NCBI GenBank assembly: GCA_905215505.1
Contig: CAJMPU010000003.1
Span: forward strand, 1-64,000
From: an uncultured bacterium
GTDB taxonomy: Bacteria; Actinomycetota; Coriobacteriia; Coriobacteriales; Coriobacteriaceae
Reading direction: 5' to 3'
DNA: 64,000 nt
Positions within the stretch are counted from its first letter, which is position 1. The number at the start of each line of letters is the position of its first letter. The notes under the pieces are model-generated. The model saw nothing but the letters and a program-made list of their open reading frames with translations, ran no database searches and was not told the DNA's origin. A program made the position numbers and the translations under genes. Positions 25,830 through 37,502 of the stretch are shown here, piece by piece.

Positions 25830-26684
25830 CTACTTGAGTCCGGGCAGGCGGGTGTAGGGGAACGAGCGCTCTAGGAACTCGGAGCAGCGGGCGTAATCTT
25901 TGGCAAAGTAGCTGCTATAGAGCGAATCGAGTACGTATTGCACGGCGATATGGCTGGCGAACTGCGTGATGCGGTGCGTCATGCTCTCGTGGTCGCTTAC
26001 CGTGAGATAGGCGGCAAAGCCGGGGTGAATGCGGGCACAGTACGGCGTGCCGATGACGATGACCGGGACATGTCGACTGCTAAGGATCGGCAAGATCTCC
26101 TTGAGGTTGGGGGCAAGGCCGCTGTAGGAGATGATGATTGCCACATGGTCGGGACCCGAGGCGAGCGCCGTGCGCACCTGAGCCTCGACGCTGTCGTGGC
26201 ACGTCGCGCTTTTGCCGGCGGAAAGCAGGCGATCGCGGAACATTCCCGCTGGATACAGGTTATGCGAGCCCGTGTAGATGTCCACGGTGCCGGCGCGCAT
26301 GATGAGCTTGGCGGCGTGGTTGAGCTGTGCAGGGTCGAGCAGCTCCTGCGTTTCGGCCAAGGTGGTCTGGTAGAGCCCCTCCATGCGTTCCATCACCTGC
26401 GCAGGGGTGGAGGTGGCATCGAAGGGAAAGTTGATGTCCACGTCGCGCCGGTTGCCCGCCTCGGTCGCCTGGCGGATGAGCTCGACCTTGAGATCTTTGA
26501 AGCCCTCGAGGCCGAGCTTTTTGCAAAAGCGGTGCACGCTCGCGACCGAAACGTTGGCGCACGCGGCAAATTCCTTAATGGAAAGCCCGCGCACATCCTC
26601 GCCCATGGCGAGGGCCGTTCGCCCAAGTTGTTGCTCGGTGGGGGTGAGGCTTTTGCCCTGCGTGATCTTTCGCCTGATATCCAT
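25830..26684 (-). CDS. RpiR/MurR-family transcriptional regulator
   Basis: 284 residues, ATG at 26684 after AGGAGCC. Residues 1-77 are the RpiR-type helix-turn-helix (LSIKEFAACANVSVASVHRFCKKLGL). Residues 110-260 are a SIS sugar-isomerase domain expected to bind a phosphosugar. Such proteins control catabolic operons for phosphorylated sugars. It lies 164 bp downstream of the large glycosidase gene in the same direction and may be co-transcribed, so it could regulate that locus or the nearby GH1-PTS genes. The inducer is unknown. Confidence 0.9.
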   Translation of the reverse strand: MDIRRKITQGKSLTPTEQQLGRTALAMGEDVRGLSIKEFAACANVSVASVHRFCKKLGLEGFKDLKVELIRQATEAGNRRDVDINFPFDATSTPAQVMERMEGLYQTTLAETQELLDPAQLNHAAKLIMRAGTVDIYTGSHNLYPAGMFRDRLLSAGKSATCHDSVEAQVRTALASGPDHVAIIISYSGLAPNLKEILPILSSRHVPVIVIGTPYCARIHPGFAAYLTVSDHESMTHRITQFASHIAVQYVLDSLYSSYFAKDYARCSEFLERSFPYTRLPGLK

Positions 26685-26848
26685 ATGGCTCCTATGCGTT
26701 TGCGTCGCGATAAACCAATCATAGCGATAAATAAAACGTTCGGCTTGGCTGGGAGTTTTGGTCCGCCGGTCTATGAACGACGGACCGCTCGACGCTGCGC
26801 GGGCTCAACATAGGGCGTGCCCTGCCCGAGTTGTTTGCGCTCGGGCTG

Positions 26849-29440
26849 CTATCCGAGCACGCGTACGGGCCCCAAGAGGCCGCTGGGATCGGAGGGCTCG
26901 GTCATGCCGAACATGTCGGGGACGGCGTGGTCGAGGGTGTTGATGATATCGATCGTAAGCGCGTGCTCGCCGGCCAAAAGCGCGCCGGCCTCAAAGCGGT
27001 AAGGCGGACAGATGCGTGTGCCGAGGGATTTGCCGTCGAGGGTGACGGTTGCGGTCTCAAAGACCTCGCCAAGGTCGATGACGGTGCGGGTGGCCGCTTC
27101 GCCCAGGACAAAGGAGGCCCGGTAGCGGAATGTGCCGGCCTTGCCGGGGAACTCGGCCGAGGAAAGGTCGCGCAGGTCTGCAAGCTCAACAGACTCGCCA
27201 AAGGCATCGGTGCCAGGGGCAGAGAAGGCAACCGCCCAGGGCCCGTCGACGCATGTGGCTTCGTCTTCGGCGGTTGCCACAGCAACGGAACCTGTAGCCC
27301 CAAGGACCACGATGCAGCTCTCGTAGGGAGCCAGCTCGAGCGTGCCGTCAAAGGCGGCGGGCTCGGTGCCGTTGAGCAGGTCGAGGCGCGCGCCTGCAAC
27401 GGGTGTGCCGTCGGCAAGCGCAATCTGAGTGGAGATACCCTGCTTGGGATGCTCGTTGACGAGCATCAGATAGCTCTCGCCCGCCCGCTCGTAGCGCAGT
27501 GCGCGCAGCCAGGGCTGGGGCTCGGCGCAAACCACGGTCTGCATGCCGGTATTGGCAAGTGTGTCTGCGAGCTCGGTGGTCGCCAGGAGCTTGATGTCGG
27601 CGACCGCGGCTGCATCCAGGGAGGCAAAGCCCTCGCGGCCTGCAGTGTCACCGTCGTAGCGCTTGTTCGGCAGCTCATCCAGCGCGTACACGGCAACACC
27701 TGCGGCTGCGGCACGCGCGGCAAAGTCGAGCACGGCTCCGCCGACAAACTCGGCTCCGGGCATCACCAGGCAGCGGTATGCCTGGCCGTTCACGCTAAAG
27801 CCGCTACCGTCTGCGGCAATTTCAATGGCATAGCGCCCTGCGTCCTCAAATGCCTCTGCCGGCACGATGTCAAAGTCGACCTGCGCGCGCAAAAGCTCGG
27901 AGGCGGCATGCTGCATAAAGTTCGCCTCGCCTGCCCACTCGGCGTCCGCATGGTAGAGAAGCGCCACCGGGGTCGTTGCGCGCCCGCCGCTCAGCAGGCT
28001 CGCCGTACGGTTCATGTAGCTCATGAGCTGCCCAAAGTGTGCAATCTGGGGGTTTTGGCCATGCGCATAGAAATGCGGCGGGCAGTCCCAGTCGGGGAAG
28101 GCGGCCATGCTAAAGGCATGCGGCACAAACCAATTGACGCCGCGCACCAAAAAATGATCGGCGATCCACTTCATCTCGCGTAGGCCTTCGTGCCATCCAA
28201 ATGCGCCAAAGACCTCGGCCATGCAGCGCCCCTGCTTTTTGGGGTCGAGGTGTGCTGCCGAGGAGCCCAGCTTGGGCAGCACGTAGTTATAGAACTCGAG
28301 GTTCCACACGCCGCGTCCGTAGCTGTGAAGGCCGCGGTCCATGCCGGGTACCAGCTGGTTGATCACGATGTCGACGCCCGCCATGTCCTGACCGCCCACG
28401 GCGCGGAAGTAGTGCCCGGCGCCCACGCCCAGGCGCGCGTGACAGTCCTTGTCCTCGATAACGTGGCCGATGTACTGCACGCCGCGCGCGCGGCACCAGT
28501 CTCCGAGCTGGTCGCAGAAGCACTCCTTATAGAGGGTGCTCGCGATGTCCATATAGACGTGGCGTACGTGCGCGCCGGCCGGCTCGCGGTCCCACAGGTG
28601 CGGGAGCTCGGCCAGGTAGCGCTCGCCCAGTGCCGCGCGTAGGCGACGCTCAAGCTCGGCCGACCAGGGTAGGGGCGCGGTGGCCTTGCCGATGAGCGTG
28701 TCCGAGATGCCATCGGGGCCCGTGGTGCCCTTCTCGTTGGCAAATCCGGGCTCATCGGAGAAAAAGCCCAGGATCGTCTTACCAAACTCATCGCCCAGAT
28801 GCTCAAAATGCGGCTCGTAGACAGCATCGATGAGCTGCGCCACCGAGGCGCGGTCGACCATATTGATGTAGTCCTCGTTGTAGGAGGTCTTGCCGCTCGT
28901 GAACATCACGCATGCCTGTGTGAGGCCCGCAGGTGCATCGAAGACCAGGCGGCTGGGGTTGCCGTCTACATCGTCGATTACTCGGTAAGCGACGTCGACG
29001 GGGCTGCCGTCCTGCATAAATGTCACGCCGTGGAAGCGCTCCGTTTTGTCGAGCATGTTGGCGAGCGCGATGCTTGCGGCGGACGTGGGGCCCACGATGT
29101 CGAACGTGCGGTGCGTGAGCACGATCTTGCGGAGCTCGGGCACGGCTTCCTTGACGACGCCGTTGGCAAAGCCCGTGGGGAAGTGCGCGTCGTCCAAGAT
29201 CCAGAGCTTAAGGCCCAGCTGCTTGCACTCGTCAATGACAAAGCGCAAGTCGCGCCACCAGCCCTCGCCGCAAAAATCGGGGTGTGGGCGGCTTTCGAGA
29301 CAGACCTCGTGGATGTCGGCGCCGGCGATCTTTTCCAGATACTCGGCAATGGTCTTATGGCTCTCGCCCTTCATCCACAAAAACGGAAGCACGTGGTTGT
29401 CGTATGTGCCCTCGAGCACCTGCTGATAGTACGCGGTCAT
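26849..29440 (-). CDS. Large glycoside hydrolase with C-terminal galactose-binding-like domain
   Basis: 863 residues, ATG at 29440 after a perfect AGGAGG. The N-terminus (DIHEVCLESRPHPDFCGEGW) begins a TIM-barrel-like domain of about 450 residues seen in proteins annotated as alpha-L-rhamnosidase or GH2-like hydrolases. An insertion and a beta-galactosidase-trimer-like region follow. The C-terminal 100 residues (around ALTIDIINTLDHAV and PSGLLGPVR) fit a galactose-binding-like beta-sandwich. There is no signal peptide, so the substrate is taken up first. The exact GH family is not settled. The gene is divergent from an AraC regulator, a common arrangement for control by the substrate. Confidence 0.78.
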   Translation of the reverse strand: MTAYYQQVLEGTYDNHVLPFLWMKGESHKTIAEYLEKIAGADIHEVCLESRPHPDFCGEGWWRDLRFVIDECKQLGLKLWILDDAHFPTGFANGVVKEAVPELRKIVLTHRTFDIVGPTSAASIALANMLDKTERFHGVTFMQDGSPVDVAYRVIDDVDGNPSRLVFDAPAGLTQACVMFTSGKTSYNEDYINMVDRASVAQLIDAVYEPHFEHLGDEFGKTILGFFSDEPGFANEKGTTGPDGISDTLIGKATAPLPWSAELERRLRAALGERYLAELPHLWDREPAGAHVRHVYMDIASTLYKECFCDQLGDWCRARGVQYIGHVIEDKDCHARLGVGAGHYFRAVGGQDMAGVDIVINQLVPGMDRGLHSYGRGVWNLEFYNYVLPKLGSSAAHLDPKKQGRCMAEVFGAFGWHEGLREMKWIADHFLVRGVNWFVPHAFSMAAFPDWDCPPHFYAHGQNPQIAHFGQLMSYMNRTASLLSGGRATTPVALLYHADAEWAGEANFMQHAASELLRAQVDFDIVPAEAFEDAGRYAIEIAADGSGFSVNGQAYRCLVMPGAEFVGGAVLDFAARAAAAGVAVYALDELPNKRYDGDTAGREGFASLDAAAVADIKLLATTELADTLANTGMQTVVCAEPQPWLRALRYERAGESYLMLVNEHPKQGISTQIALADGTPVAGARLDLLNGTEPAAFDGTLELAPYESCIVVLGATGSVAVATAEDEATCVDGPWAVAFSAPGTDAFGESVELADLRDLSSAEFPGKAGTFRYRASFVLGEAATRTVIDLGEVFETATVTLDGKSLGTRICPPYRFEAGALLAGEHALTIDIINTLDHAVPDMFGMTEPSDPSGLLGPVRVLG

Positions 29441-29554
29441 GGATCCTCCTTGGCTCGATCGATCTGCTGCATAGCACAGATTATGGACGCGTCGGCGCGT
29501 TCTGCTAATATCTGAATCACGACGAACTATGACCAAATCAACGATTGGCAAGCC

Positions 29555-32163
<2,609 letters not shown>

Positions 32164-32225
32164 TCGACAATATGAGTGCCACCGGGGAAAAGCGTTGGGA
32201 TGGGCTCGCGATTCGAGTCCCCACC

Positions 32226-32254
32226 TTAGCATTTGAACCATTTGGCACTATAAT
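32226..32254 (+). promoter_or_regulatory. Promoter of the PTS IIA gene
   Basis: TTAGCA (32226-32231), a 17-base spacer and TATAAT (32249-32254), about 50 bp before the start codon. The -10 is perfect, so the IIA gene can be expressed independently of the GH1 gene. Confidence 0.65.
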
Positions 32255-32303
32255 CACCATAGGCATGCGCACAACGTTGCGCTTAATCAAGAGGAGAAAA
32301 CGT

Positions 32304-32840
32304 ATGGGTCTGTTTGACATGTTCAAGAAGAAGGCTGAGCCCGCGACTGCCGCTGCTCCGTCCTCCATCTCTGCTTCTGCCGGCGCCGACGTGCTGTGCT
32401 CGCCCGTCAAGGGCAAGGTCATCAAGATGGCCGATGTGCCCGATCCCGTCTTTGGCGGCGAGGTCCTGGGCAAGGGCTGCGCCGTGTGGCCCGAGGACGA
32501 TCTGGTCTACGCTCCCTGCGACGGCAAGGTGACCGTCACCATGGGTCACGCCGTGGGCCTGCAGTCCGATAGCGGCATCGAGGTTCTGGTGCACGTTGGC
32601 GTCGATACCGTCAACATGAACGGCGACGGCTTCGAGGGCTTCGTCAAGGCCGACGATGTCGTTAAGGCTGGCCAGCCCATGCTCAAGATCGACCGCGCCA
32701 AGATCGCCGCTGCCGGCTACAAGGACTGCGTCGTCGTGGCTGTGTCCAACACCGCCGAGTTCGCCGACGTCGAGCTCGCCGTCGAGGCTGACTCCGCTGT
32801 CTCCGCTGGCGATGCCATCGTCAAGGTCGTCCGCAAGTAG
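32304..32840 (+). CDS. PTS glucose-family IIA protein
   Basis: 178 residues, ATG at 32304 after GAGGAG. A short hydrophilic N-terminal tail with an Ala/Pro linker precedes the IIA-Glc fold. His97 (VLVHVGVDTV) is the expected phosphoacceptor and His82 (MGHAVGL) its partner. It receives phosphate from HPr and passes it to IIB domains. No IIBC gene is adjacent, so it probably serves IIBC proteins encoded elsewhere, including the IIA-less transporter at 12155. It has its own promoter and terminator. Confidence 0.93.
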   Translation: MGLFDMFKKKAEPATAAAPSSISASAGADVLCSPVKGKVIKMADVPDPVFGGEVLGKGCAVWPEDDLVYAPCDGKVTVTMGHAVGLQSDSGIEVLVHVGVDTVNMNGDGFEGFVKADDVVKAGQPMLKIDRAKIAAAGYKDCVVVAVSNTAEFADVELAVEADSAVSAGDAIVKVVRK

Positions 32841-32865
32841 TCTGCGGCAACATAAGGGTGTTTTG

Positions 32866-32896
32866 GGGTGGTCGGGTTATCCGGCCGCCCTTTTTT
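32866..32896 (+). terminator. Intrinsic terminator after the IIA gene
   Basis: GGGTGGTCGG pairs with CCGGCCGCCC across GTTAT, followed by TTTTTT. Confidence 0.88.
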
Positions 32897-33075
32897 ATTG
32901 CAATGCGGCGGAACGTTTTATTGCGCGTTGGGCGGACCGGTAAACCGTTCGGACGTTAAATCGAGCCGACTGCGCCTTTGCTTTGCCGGGGGTGTTCGTT
33001 ATCGGCTAGTATGGCCTTATTGTTACGACGTGCACCGCGTCGGGAAGCGCGGTGCCGCTTGTTGGGAGGAATGTC

Positions 33076-33633
33076 ATGAAGAAGAAGCTGCTGCTTGCGC
33101 CCCTGATGGCTGTTCTGGTCGCGTGCGTGGTTGTGCTTTCCGGCTGCGGAGGTCCTTCGGTTGAGGAGCTCATTACCGAGGATCTTACGACGCAGTTTGA
33201 CGAGGTCAAGAACGGCGGCGACGACTTCCTCGCCGGCCTGGAAGAGGCCTCGGGCGACGAGTTCGAGCAGCTGGGCATCGATCCCAAGGAGTACGCCAAG
33301 AGCTATCTCGAGGGCTTTGACTACAAGATCGGCGACGTGACGGTCGACGAGGACAAGGGCACCGCAACTGCCGAGGTCACCATTACCTGCAAGTCCATGA
33401 ACCAGATCGTTGAGGATTTTGCCACCCAGTATCAGGAGAAGGTGGCCGCGCTCGATTCGATGCCTTCCGATGACGAGCTGTACAAGATGGCCGGTCAGGT
33501 TATGGTCGATGTGACCAAGGCTGCTAAGACCAAGGACACCAAGGTCACCTTCAAGTATTCCTGCAATGACGACGGCGAGTGGTCTGCCGACGATTCCGCA
33601 ACCAACGAGATGATGAATGCCATGATGAGCTAG
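33076..33633 (+). CDS. Lipoprotein, possible DUF5105 member
   Basis: 185 residues, ATG at 33076 with GGGAGGA upstream. The signal peptide MKKKLLLAPLMAVLVACVVV ends in lipobox LSGC. The mature part starts VEELITEDLTTQFDEVKNG and alternates helix and beta segments (DYKIGDVTVDEDKGTATAEV), which resembles small Gram-positive lipoproteins of the DUF5105 type. It would be anchored on the outer side of the membrane. No ligand or enzyme activity is recognised. Structured element B starts 20 bp after the stop. Confidence 0.8.
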   Translation: MKKKLLLAPLMAVLVACVVVLSGCGGPSVEELITEDLTTQFDEVKNGGDDFLAGLEEASGDEFEQLGIDPKEYAKSYLEGFDYKIGDVTVDEDKGTATAEVTITCKSMNQIVEDFATQYQEKVAALDSMPSDDELYKMAGQVMVDVTKAAKTKDTKVTFKYSCNDDGEWSADDSATNEMMNAMMS

Positions 33634-33652
33634 GGGAGTTACACGGTAGTTC

Positions 33653-33801
33653 GTTACGGCGTTTTACCAAACGCCGTAACTGCCCGACGCTGCGCGGGCA
33701 CCAGAGCGACAACTTGTCATTCAAAGAGGACGGCATGACCAGAAGGTCTATGCCGTCCTCTTTTCATGCCAATTTGTTCGCTCTGGTGCCCGCTCGCTGC
33801 C
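33653..33801 (+). repeat. Structured intergenic element, copy B
   Basis: Hairpin 1: GTTACGGCGTTT (33653-33664), loop TACC, AAACGCCGTAAC (33669-33680). Long stem: arm starting GACGCTGCGCGGGC (33686-33715) with an arm reaching GCCCGCTCGCTG (33770-33801). Terminal hairpin: AGAGGACGGCAT-GACC-AGAA-GGTC-T-ATGCCGTCCTCT (33725-33762). Compared with copy A at 24663, the arm bases differ but pairing, the TACC and AGAA loops, the single bulge and the C/C and C/T mismatches of the long stem are kept. Confidence 0.7.
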
Positions 33802-33840
33802 CGTCCTCTACCTGCGGCGTTGCCATGGTAGTCATTGAGG

Positions 33841-33890
33841 CGGCACTTGGGGACGTTCCTTTTCTGCCGGCAGTTGGGGACACTCCTTGT
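33841..33890. repeat. CGGCAC-TTGGGGACGTTCC repeat
   Basis: CGGCA (33841-33845) and TGCCG (33865-33869) enclose CTTGGGGACGTTCCTTTTC, then CAGTTGGGGACACTCCT. It is a close copy of 24849-24895; both lie just after a copy of the structured element. Confidence 0.65.
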
Positions 33891-33912
33891 ATCAACGCCG
33901 TATCAAATGCTC

Positions 33913-34022
33913 GGGAAAATGCGACCCGGTTTTTTGGCCGAATTCCGGGTCGCGGTTTCCGGATGGGGCGGGTTGCGGAAACCGCGACCCGGAATATTGC
34001 TCTGAAACGGGATACGGTTTCC
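33913..34022. repeat. TTGGCCGAA-loop structured repeat, copy 1
   Basis: GCGACCCGG (33921-33929) pairs with CCGGGTCGC (33945-33953) around TTTTTTGGCCGAATT. Then GCGGTTTCC (33952-33960) pairs with GGAAACCGC (33977-33985). Alternative pairing of CCGGGTCGC with the later GCGACCCGG (33983-33991) is possible. The copy at 48808-48921 aligns along most of its length with compensating changes. Confidence 0.65.
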
Positions 34023-34037
34023 CCGACGCGCCTCAAA

Positions 34038-34085
34038 CGGAAAGTGCATCCCATTTCGGAGCTCCAAAACGGGATGCACTTTCCG
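34038..34085. repeat. 15-bp inverted repeat next to gph
   Basis: CGGAAAGTGCATCCC (34038-34052) is perfectly complementary to GGGATGCACTTTCCG (34071-34085). It may terminate the convergent gph transcript or be part of the adjacent repeat. There is no T-run. Confidence 0.6.
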
Positions 34086-34126
34086 CGTGGAAGAATTGTC
34101 GCAGCTGCGTTAAGCGGTGTCGCTCG

Positions 34127-34795
34127 CTACTCGCCCAAGATTAGCTCGGCGAGTTCGTCCTGCGTATCTACCACGTAGTCGGCGCCGGCGGCTTCCAGCT
34201 CTGCGCGGCCGCGGAAGCCCCAGCTGACGCCCGCGCTCTTAAGGCCGGCGTTGTGGCCGGTCAGAACATCGACATTCGAATCGCCCACATAGAGCGTGGT
34301 TGCCGGATCGGCGCCCAGCTCTTTCATCACATGCAACGTGACGGGTGCCTCGGGCTTGGGCGGAAATGCGCCCACACGGCCCTGTACCAGCGCAAAGCGA
34401 TCGGGGCCAAAGTATTTCTCGATAAGCGGGGCTGCCGAAATATGATCCTTGTTGGTGAGCACGGCAAGCTGAACGCCCGCTGTGCGCAGACGGTCGAGCA
34501 TCTCAATCGTGCCGGCGTAGGGTGAGGTGTGGTCCTCCTTGTGCTCGCCGTAATAGGCCCTAAACTCGGCAAGCGTCTGCTCAAACATACGGCCGTCGCC
34601 CGCGTACTCGGCGGGCATAAAGCGCTCGACCAGCTTGAGCATGCCGTTTCCCACCTTGTAGCGGTACTCGTCTACGGCAAACGTGGGCCAGCCGTGCATC
34701 TCGCAGGTATGGTTGCTGGCGGCCGCCAGGTCCTCGAGCGTGTTGAGGATGGTGCCATCCAGATCAAAGATCACATGGGAAAAAGCTGCTGCCAT
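34127..34795 (-). CDS. gph: HAD-family phosphatase, phosphoglycolate phosphatase-like
   Basis: 222 residues, ATG at 34795 after GGCAGGAGC. Motif I is VIFDLDGTILNTL, with both catalytic aspartates. Motif II is VLTNKD and motif III/IV is VGDSNVDVLTGHNAG. A helical cap follows motif I. The product dephosphorylates a small phospho-metabolite in the cytosol; phosphoglycolate is the classical substrate, but others are possible. It lies 105 bp downstream of hypE in the same direction. Confidence 0.85.
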   Translation of the reverse strand: MAAAFSHVIFDLDGTILNTLEDLAAASNHTCEMHGWPTFAVDEYRYKVGNGMLKLVERFMPAEYAGDGRMFEQTLAEFRAYYGEHKEDHTSPYAGTIEMLDRLRTAGVQLAVLTNKDHISAAPLIEKYFGPDRFALVQGRVGAFPPKPEAPVTLHVMKELGADPATTLYVGDSNVDVLTGHNAGLKSAGVSWGFRGRAELEAAGADYVVDTQDELAELILGE

Positions 34796-34900
34796 GGGTG
34801 CTCCTGCCGCTTGAGTTGTAAAACGCACCCCATGATACTGGGCATGCGTGCCGGGCATGTTTGGAATCTGAATATCTTTAATAGCCCTGAGCCTTTGTCG

Positions 34901-35935
34901 TTAGCAAATCCTCGGCAGTTGTTCTCCCACAAGCATGTCGAGGATACGGGTCGAGCCCCAGCCGGTGCGTACGCGCACGGCGGGACGGGCGCCCTCGGCA
35001 AGTGGCAGCACGCGACCGATGATGGCGGCGTTCTCGCCGTAGCGCGCGGCGCGCATGGCTGCCAGTGCGGCATCGGCCTGCTCGGCCGGCACGACGGCGA
35101 CCATCTTGCCCTCGTTTGCTACCTGCAACACATCGTAGCCGAGCATCTCACATGCCGCCTGTACGTCGGGGCGCACGGGCACGGCATCCTCGTCGATCTC
35201 CATGGCAACGCCGCTGGCCTGGGCAAACTCGTTGAGCGTGGATGCCAGGCCGCCGCGCGTGGGGTCGCGGAAGCAGCGTGTGTCGGGTGCTGCGGCAAGC
35301 ACATCGGCAATCAGGTGGTTGAGCGGTGCGGCGTCGCTTTCAATCGCGCTCGAAAACGCCAAGCCCTCGCGCTGGCTCATGATGGCGATGCCGTGGTCGC
35401 CTAGCGTGCCTGAGACCAGGATGACGTCGCTGGGGCGGCAGTTGGCGCCGCTGAGCGCCACGCCCGCGGGCACCTCGCCCACGCCGGCGGTATTGATGTA
35501 GACGCCGTCGGCACCGCCACGCTCGACCACCTTGGTGTCGCCGGTGATAATCTTCACGCCCGCCTCGCGCGCCGTTTCGGCCATGGTCTGCACAATCTGG
35601 CGCAGCTTGTCCATGGGATAGCCCTCTTCGAGGATAAAGCCGCACGACAGGTAGCGCACGTTAGCGCCCGAGGTCGCGACGTCGTTGACGGTTCCGCATA
35701 CGGCGAGGCGGCCGATATTGCCGCCGGGGAAGAACTGCGGCGTTACCACAAAGCTGTCGGTCGACATGGCGATTCGCTCGCTTGCGGGCAGCGCGGCGAC
35801 ACCAGCATCGTTGCCCGCAAGCAGCTCGGGCGACCCAAAGGCATCCAGAAAGACCTCATCGATAATGCGCTTCATCATCTGGCCGCCGGAGCCGTGGCCC
35901 AGCAGGACAGTGCTATCGGTGGCAGTACGGGACAT
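34901..35935 (-). CDS. hypE: Hydrogenase maturation protein HypE
   Basis: 344 residues, ATG at 35935 with GGAG nine bases before. It belongs to the PurM/AIR-synthase fold (LLGHGSGGQMMKRIIDEVF at the start, DVATSGANVRYLSCGF in the middle). It ends in the required PRIC, whose terminal Cys carries the carbamoyl group that HypE dehydrates to thiocyanate. With HypF it makes the CN ligands of the NiFe hydrogenase centre. It is part of the hypC-hypD-hypE run, 48 bp from hypD. Confidence 0.96.
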   Translation of the reverse strand: MSRTATDSTVLLGHGSGGQMMKRIIDEVFLDAFGSPELLAGNDAGVAALPASERIAMSTDSFVVTPQFFPGGNIGRLAVCGTVNDVATSGANVRYLSCGFILEEGYPMDKLRQIVQTMAETAREAGVKIITGDTKVVERGGADGVYINTAGVGEVPAGVALSGANCRPSDVILVSGTLGDHGIAIMSQREGLAFSSAIESDAAPLNHLIADVLAAAPDTRCFRDPTRGGLASTLNEFAQASGVAMEIDEDAVPVRPDVQAACEMLGYDVLQVANEGKMVAVVPAEQADAALAAMRAARYGENAAIIGRVLPLAEGARPAVRVRTGWGSTRILDMLVGEQLPRIC

Positions 35936-35983
35936 ATCGAAAACTCCAATCGTGGGTGGTGTCAGCATGCGGGCGCGTCCGGG

Positions 35984-37096
35984 TTAGTCGCGGTAGCGGT
36001 AGTACGCCGCGCAGCTGCCTTCGGAGCTCACCATGCACGGGCCGACGGGGTGCTCGGGCGTGCAGGTGCGGCCAAACAATGGGCAGTCGCTCGGCGTGAT
36101 GGCACCGCGCAGCACGTCGCCGCAGCGGCACCCGCGCGGCTCGACCGTCGCCTCAATGGGCACGTCAAAGCGGGCGCCGGCATCAAAGCGCGCGAATTCG
36201 GGTCGGATGGAAAGACCCGAGTTGGCAATCGGTCCCAGCCCGCGCCACGTGGTGTCGCACGGCTCAAACACCTGCTCGACCAGCTGGCGTGCCACGGGGT
36301 TGCCGTCAGCGTTGACGCCACGGCGGTAGGCGTTGTCGATTGCGGGCCTGTGCTCGACAACCATCTGGACCAGCATGCTGATGCCCTGCAAGATATCGAC
36401 CGGCTCAAATCCCGTGACCACGCCGGGGGTCTCGAACTCATCGACCAAAAACCTAAAGGGTGCCAGGCCCGTGATGGTAGCGACGTGACCAGGCAGGATA
36501 AAGCCGTCGATGGTCGTCTCGGGGTCGTTGGAGATCGCACGCAGAGCCGGCGGCGTGGTCTTGTGAGCACAGTAGACCGAGAAGTTCTGGAGCCCGCGCG
36601 CGTCGGCCTCCAGGATAGCGGCGGCAATGGTGGGCGTTGTGGTCTCAAAGCCGACGCCCATAAAGATGACCGGGCGTTCGGGATTTTGCTCGGCAATGTC
36701 GAGTGCGTCGAGCGGAGAGTAGACGATGCGGATGTCGCGCCCCGCCGCCTTTTGCGCGGCAAGCGAGGTGGACGATCCGGGCACGCGCATCATGTCGCCA
36801 AAGGTGGTGATGATGGCGCCGTCCATGTTGGAAAGCGCAATTGCGTGATCGATGTCGCGGTTGGCGGTGACGCAAACGGGGCATCCCGGGCCGCTTAGCA
36901 GTTTGAGTCCCGTCGGCATAATGGAGCGAAAGCCATAGCGGCCAATGCTCACGGTATGCGTACCGCAGACTTCCATAAGGTTGATGCTGCGGTTGCCGAC
37001 AAGCTCGTGAATACGATCAATGAGCTCGCGAGCCAGCTTGGGGTCGCGAAATGCCGAAAAGTCGATACCGGAGCGAACCGGCTGCGCCGCCGCCAC
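35984..37096 (-). CDS. hypD: Hydrogenase maturation protein HypD
   Basis: 370 residues from a GTG at 37096 whose first base overlaps the hypC stop (TAGTG). Conserved features include EVCGTHTVSIGRYG, the GPGCPVC pair, a GVGFETTTP motif and a C-terminal cluster with CRCGDVLRG. HypD holds a 4Fe-4S cluster and, with HypC, carries iron while CN and CO ligands are added. The overlap with hypC implies translational coupling and matched stoichiometry. Confidence 0.96.
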   Translation of the reverse strand: MAAAQPVRSGIDFSAFRDPKLARELIDRIHELVGNRSINLMEVCGTHTVSIGRYGFRSIMPTGLKLLSGPGCPVCVTANRDIDHAIALSNMDGAIITTFGDMMRVPGSSTSLAAQKAAGRDIRIVYSPLDALDIAEQNPERPVIFMGVGFETTTPTIAAAILEADARGLQNFSVYCAHKTTPPALRAISNDPETTIDGFILPGHVATITGLAPFRFLVDEFETPGVVTGFEPVDILQGISMLVQMVVEHRPAIDNAYRRGVNADGNPVARQLVEQVFEPCDTTWRGLGPIANSGLSIRPEFARFDAGARFDVPIEATVEPRGCRCGDVLRGAITPSDCPLFGRTCTPEHPVGPCMVSSEGSCAAYYRYRD

Positions 37097-37356
37097 TAGT
37101 ATGCCTCGGCCGGGTTGGTGGCGAGCTGGTCCTCTTCGGCCAGCTCGGCCATGGTATTGACGAGTTCGAGTGTCTCTTGGGCTTCCTGCTCGTCGACGAT
37201 CTGAATGCCAAAGCCGGCGTGCACGAGAATATAGTCGCCTACCTGTGCCGTCGGCACGAGGCGCAGCGAAACGGGGCGCTCGATGCCCATCATGTCGACG
37301 GTCGCCTTAAGGTCGTCGTCGCGTTTGACCACTTTACCGGGAACGGCAAGGCACAT
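37096..37356 (-). CDS. hypC: Hydrogenase maturation chaperone HypC
   Basis: 86 residues. It starts MCLAVPGKV, with the essential Cys2 exposed after Met removal, followed by the OB-fold DDDLKATVDMMGIERPV. It chaperones the Fe(CN)2CO unit between HypD and the hydrogenase large subunit. The hydrogenase genes themselves and hypA/hypB are not in this window. Confidence 0.96.
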   Translation of the reverse strand: MCLAVPGKVVKRDDDLKATVDMMGIERPVSLRLVPTAQVGDYILVHAGFGIQIVDEQEAQETLELVNTMAELAEEDQLATNPAEAY

Positions 37357-37502
37357 AATGTTCCCCTTTTATACGTTTTGCGCTGGATAGGCGCCTAATT
37401 ACCCATCAGTTGATGGTAGCGCTCGCGGGAGTCACGAGCAAACGCGTTACACCTGTGAGACGGCGGCGCGCAGGCTGGCAAAACAGCCTATCGCAATGCT
37501 GT

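Noticed and set aside
26757..26848. Possible third copy of the pyrE-type structured element (contains GACGCTGCGCGGGC)
   Set aside because: The partner arm GCCCGCTCGCTG and the GACC-AGAA-GGTC hairpin are absent; only a short string and an unrelated hairpin match.
32195..32225. tRNA-like TTCGAGTCC string
   Set aside because: No cloverleaf: the T-stem does not pair and no acceptor or anticodon stem can be drawn.
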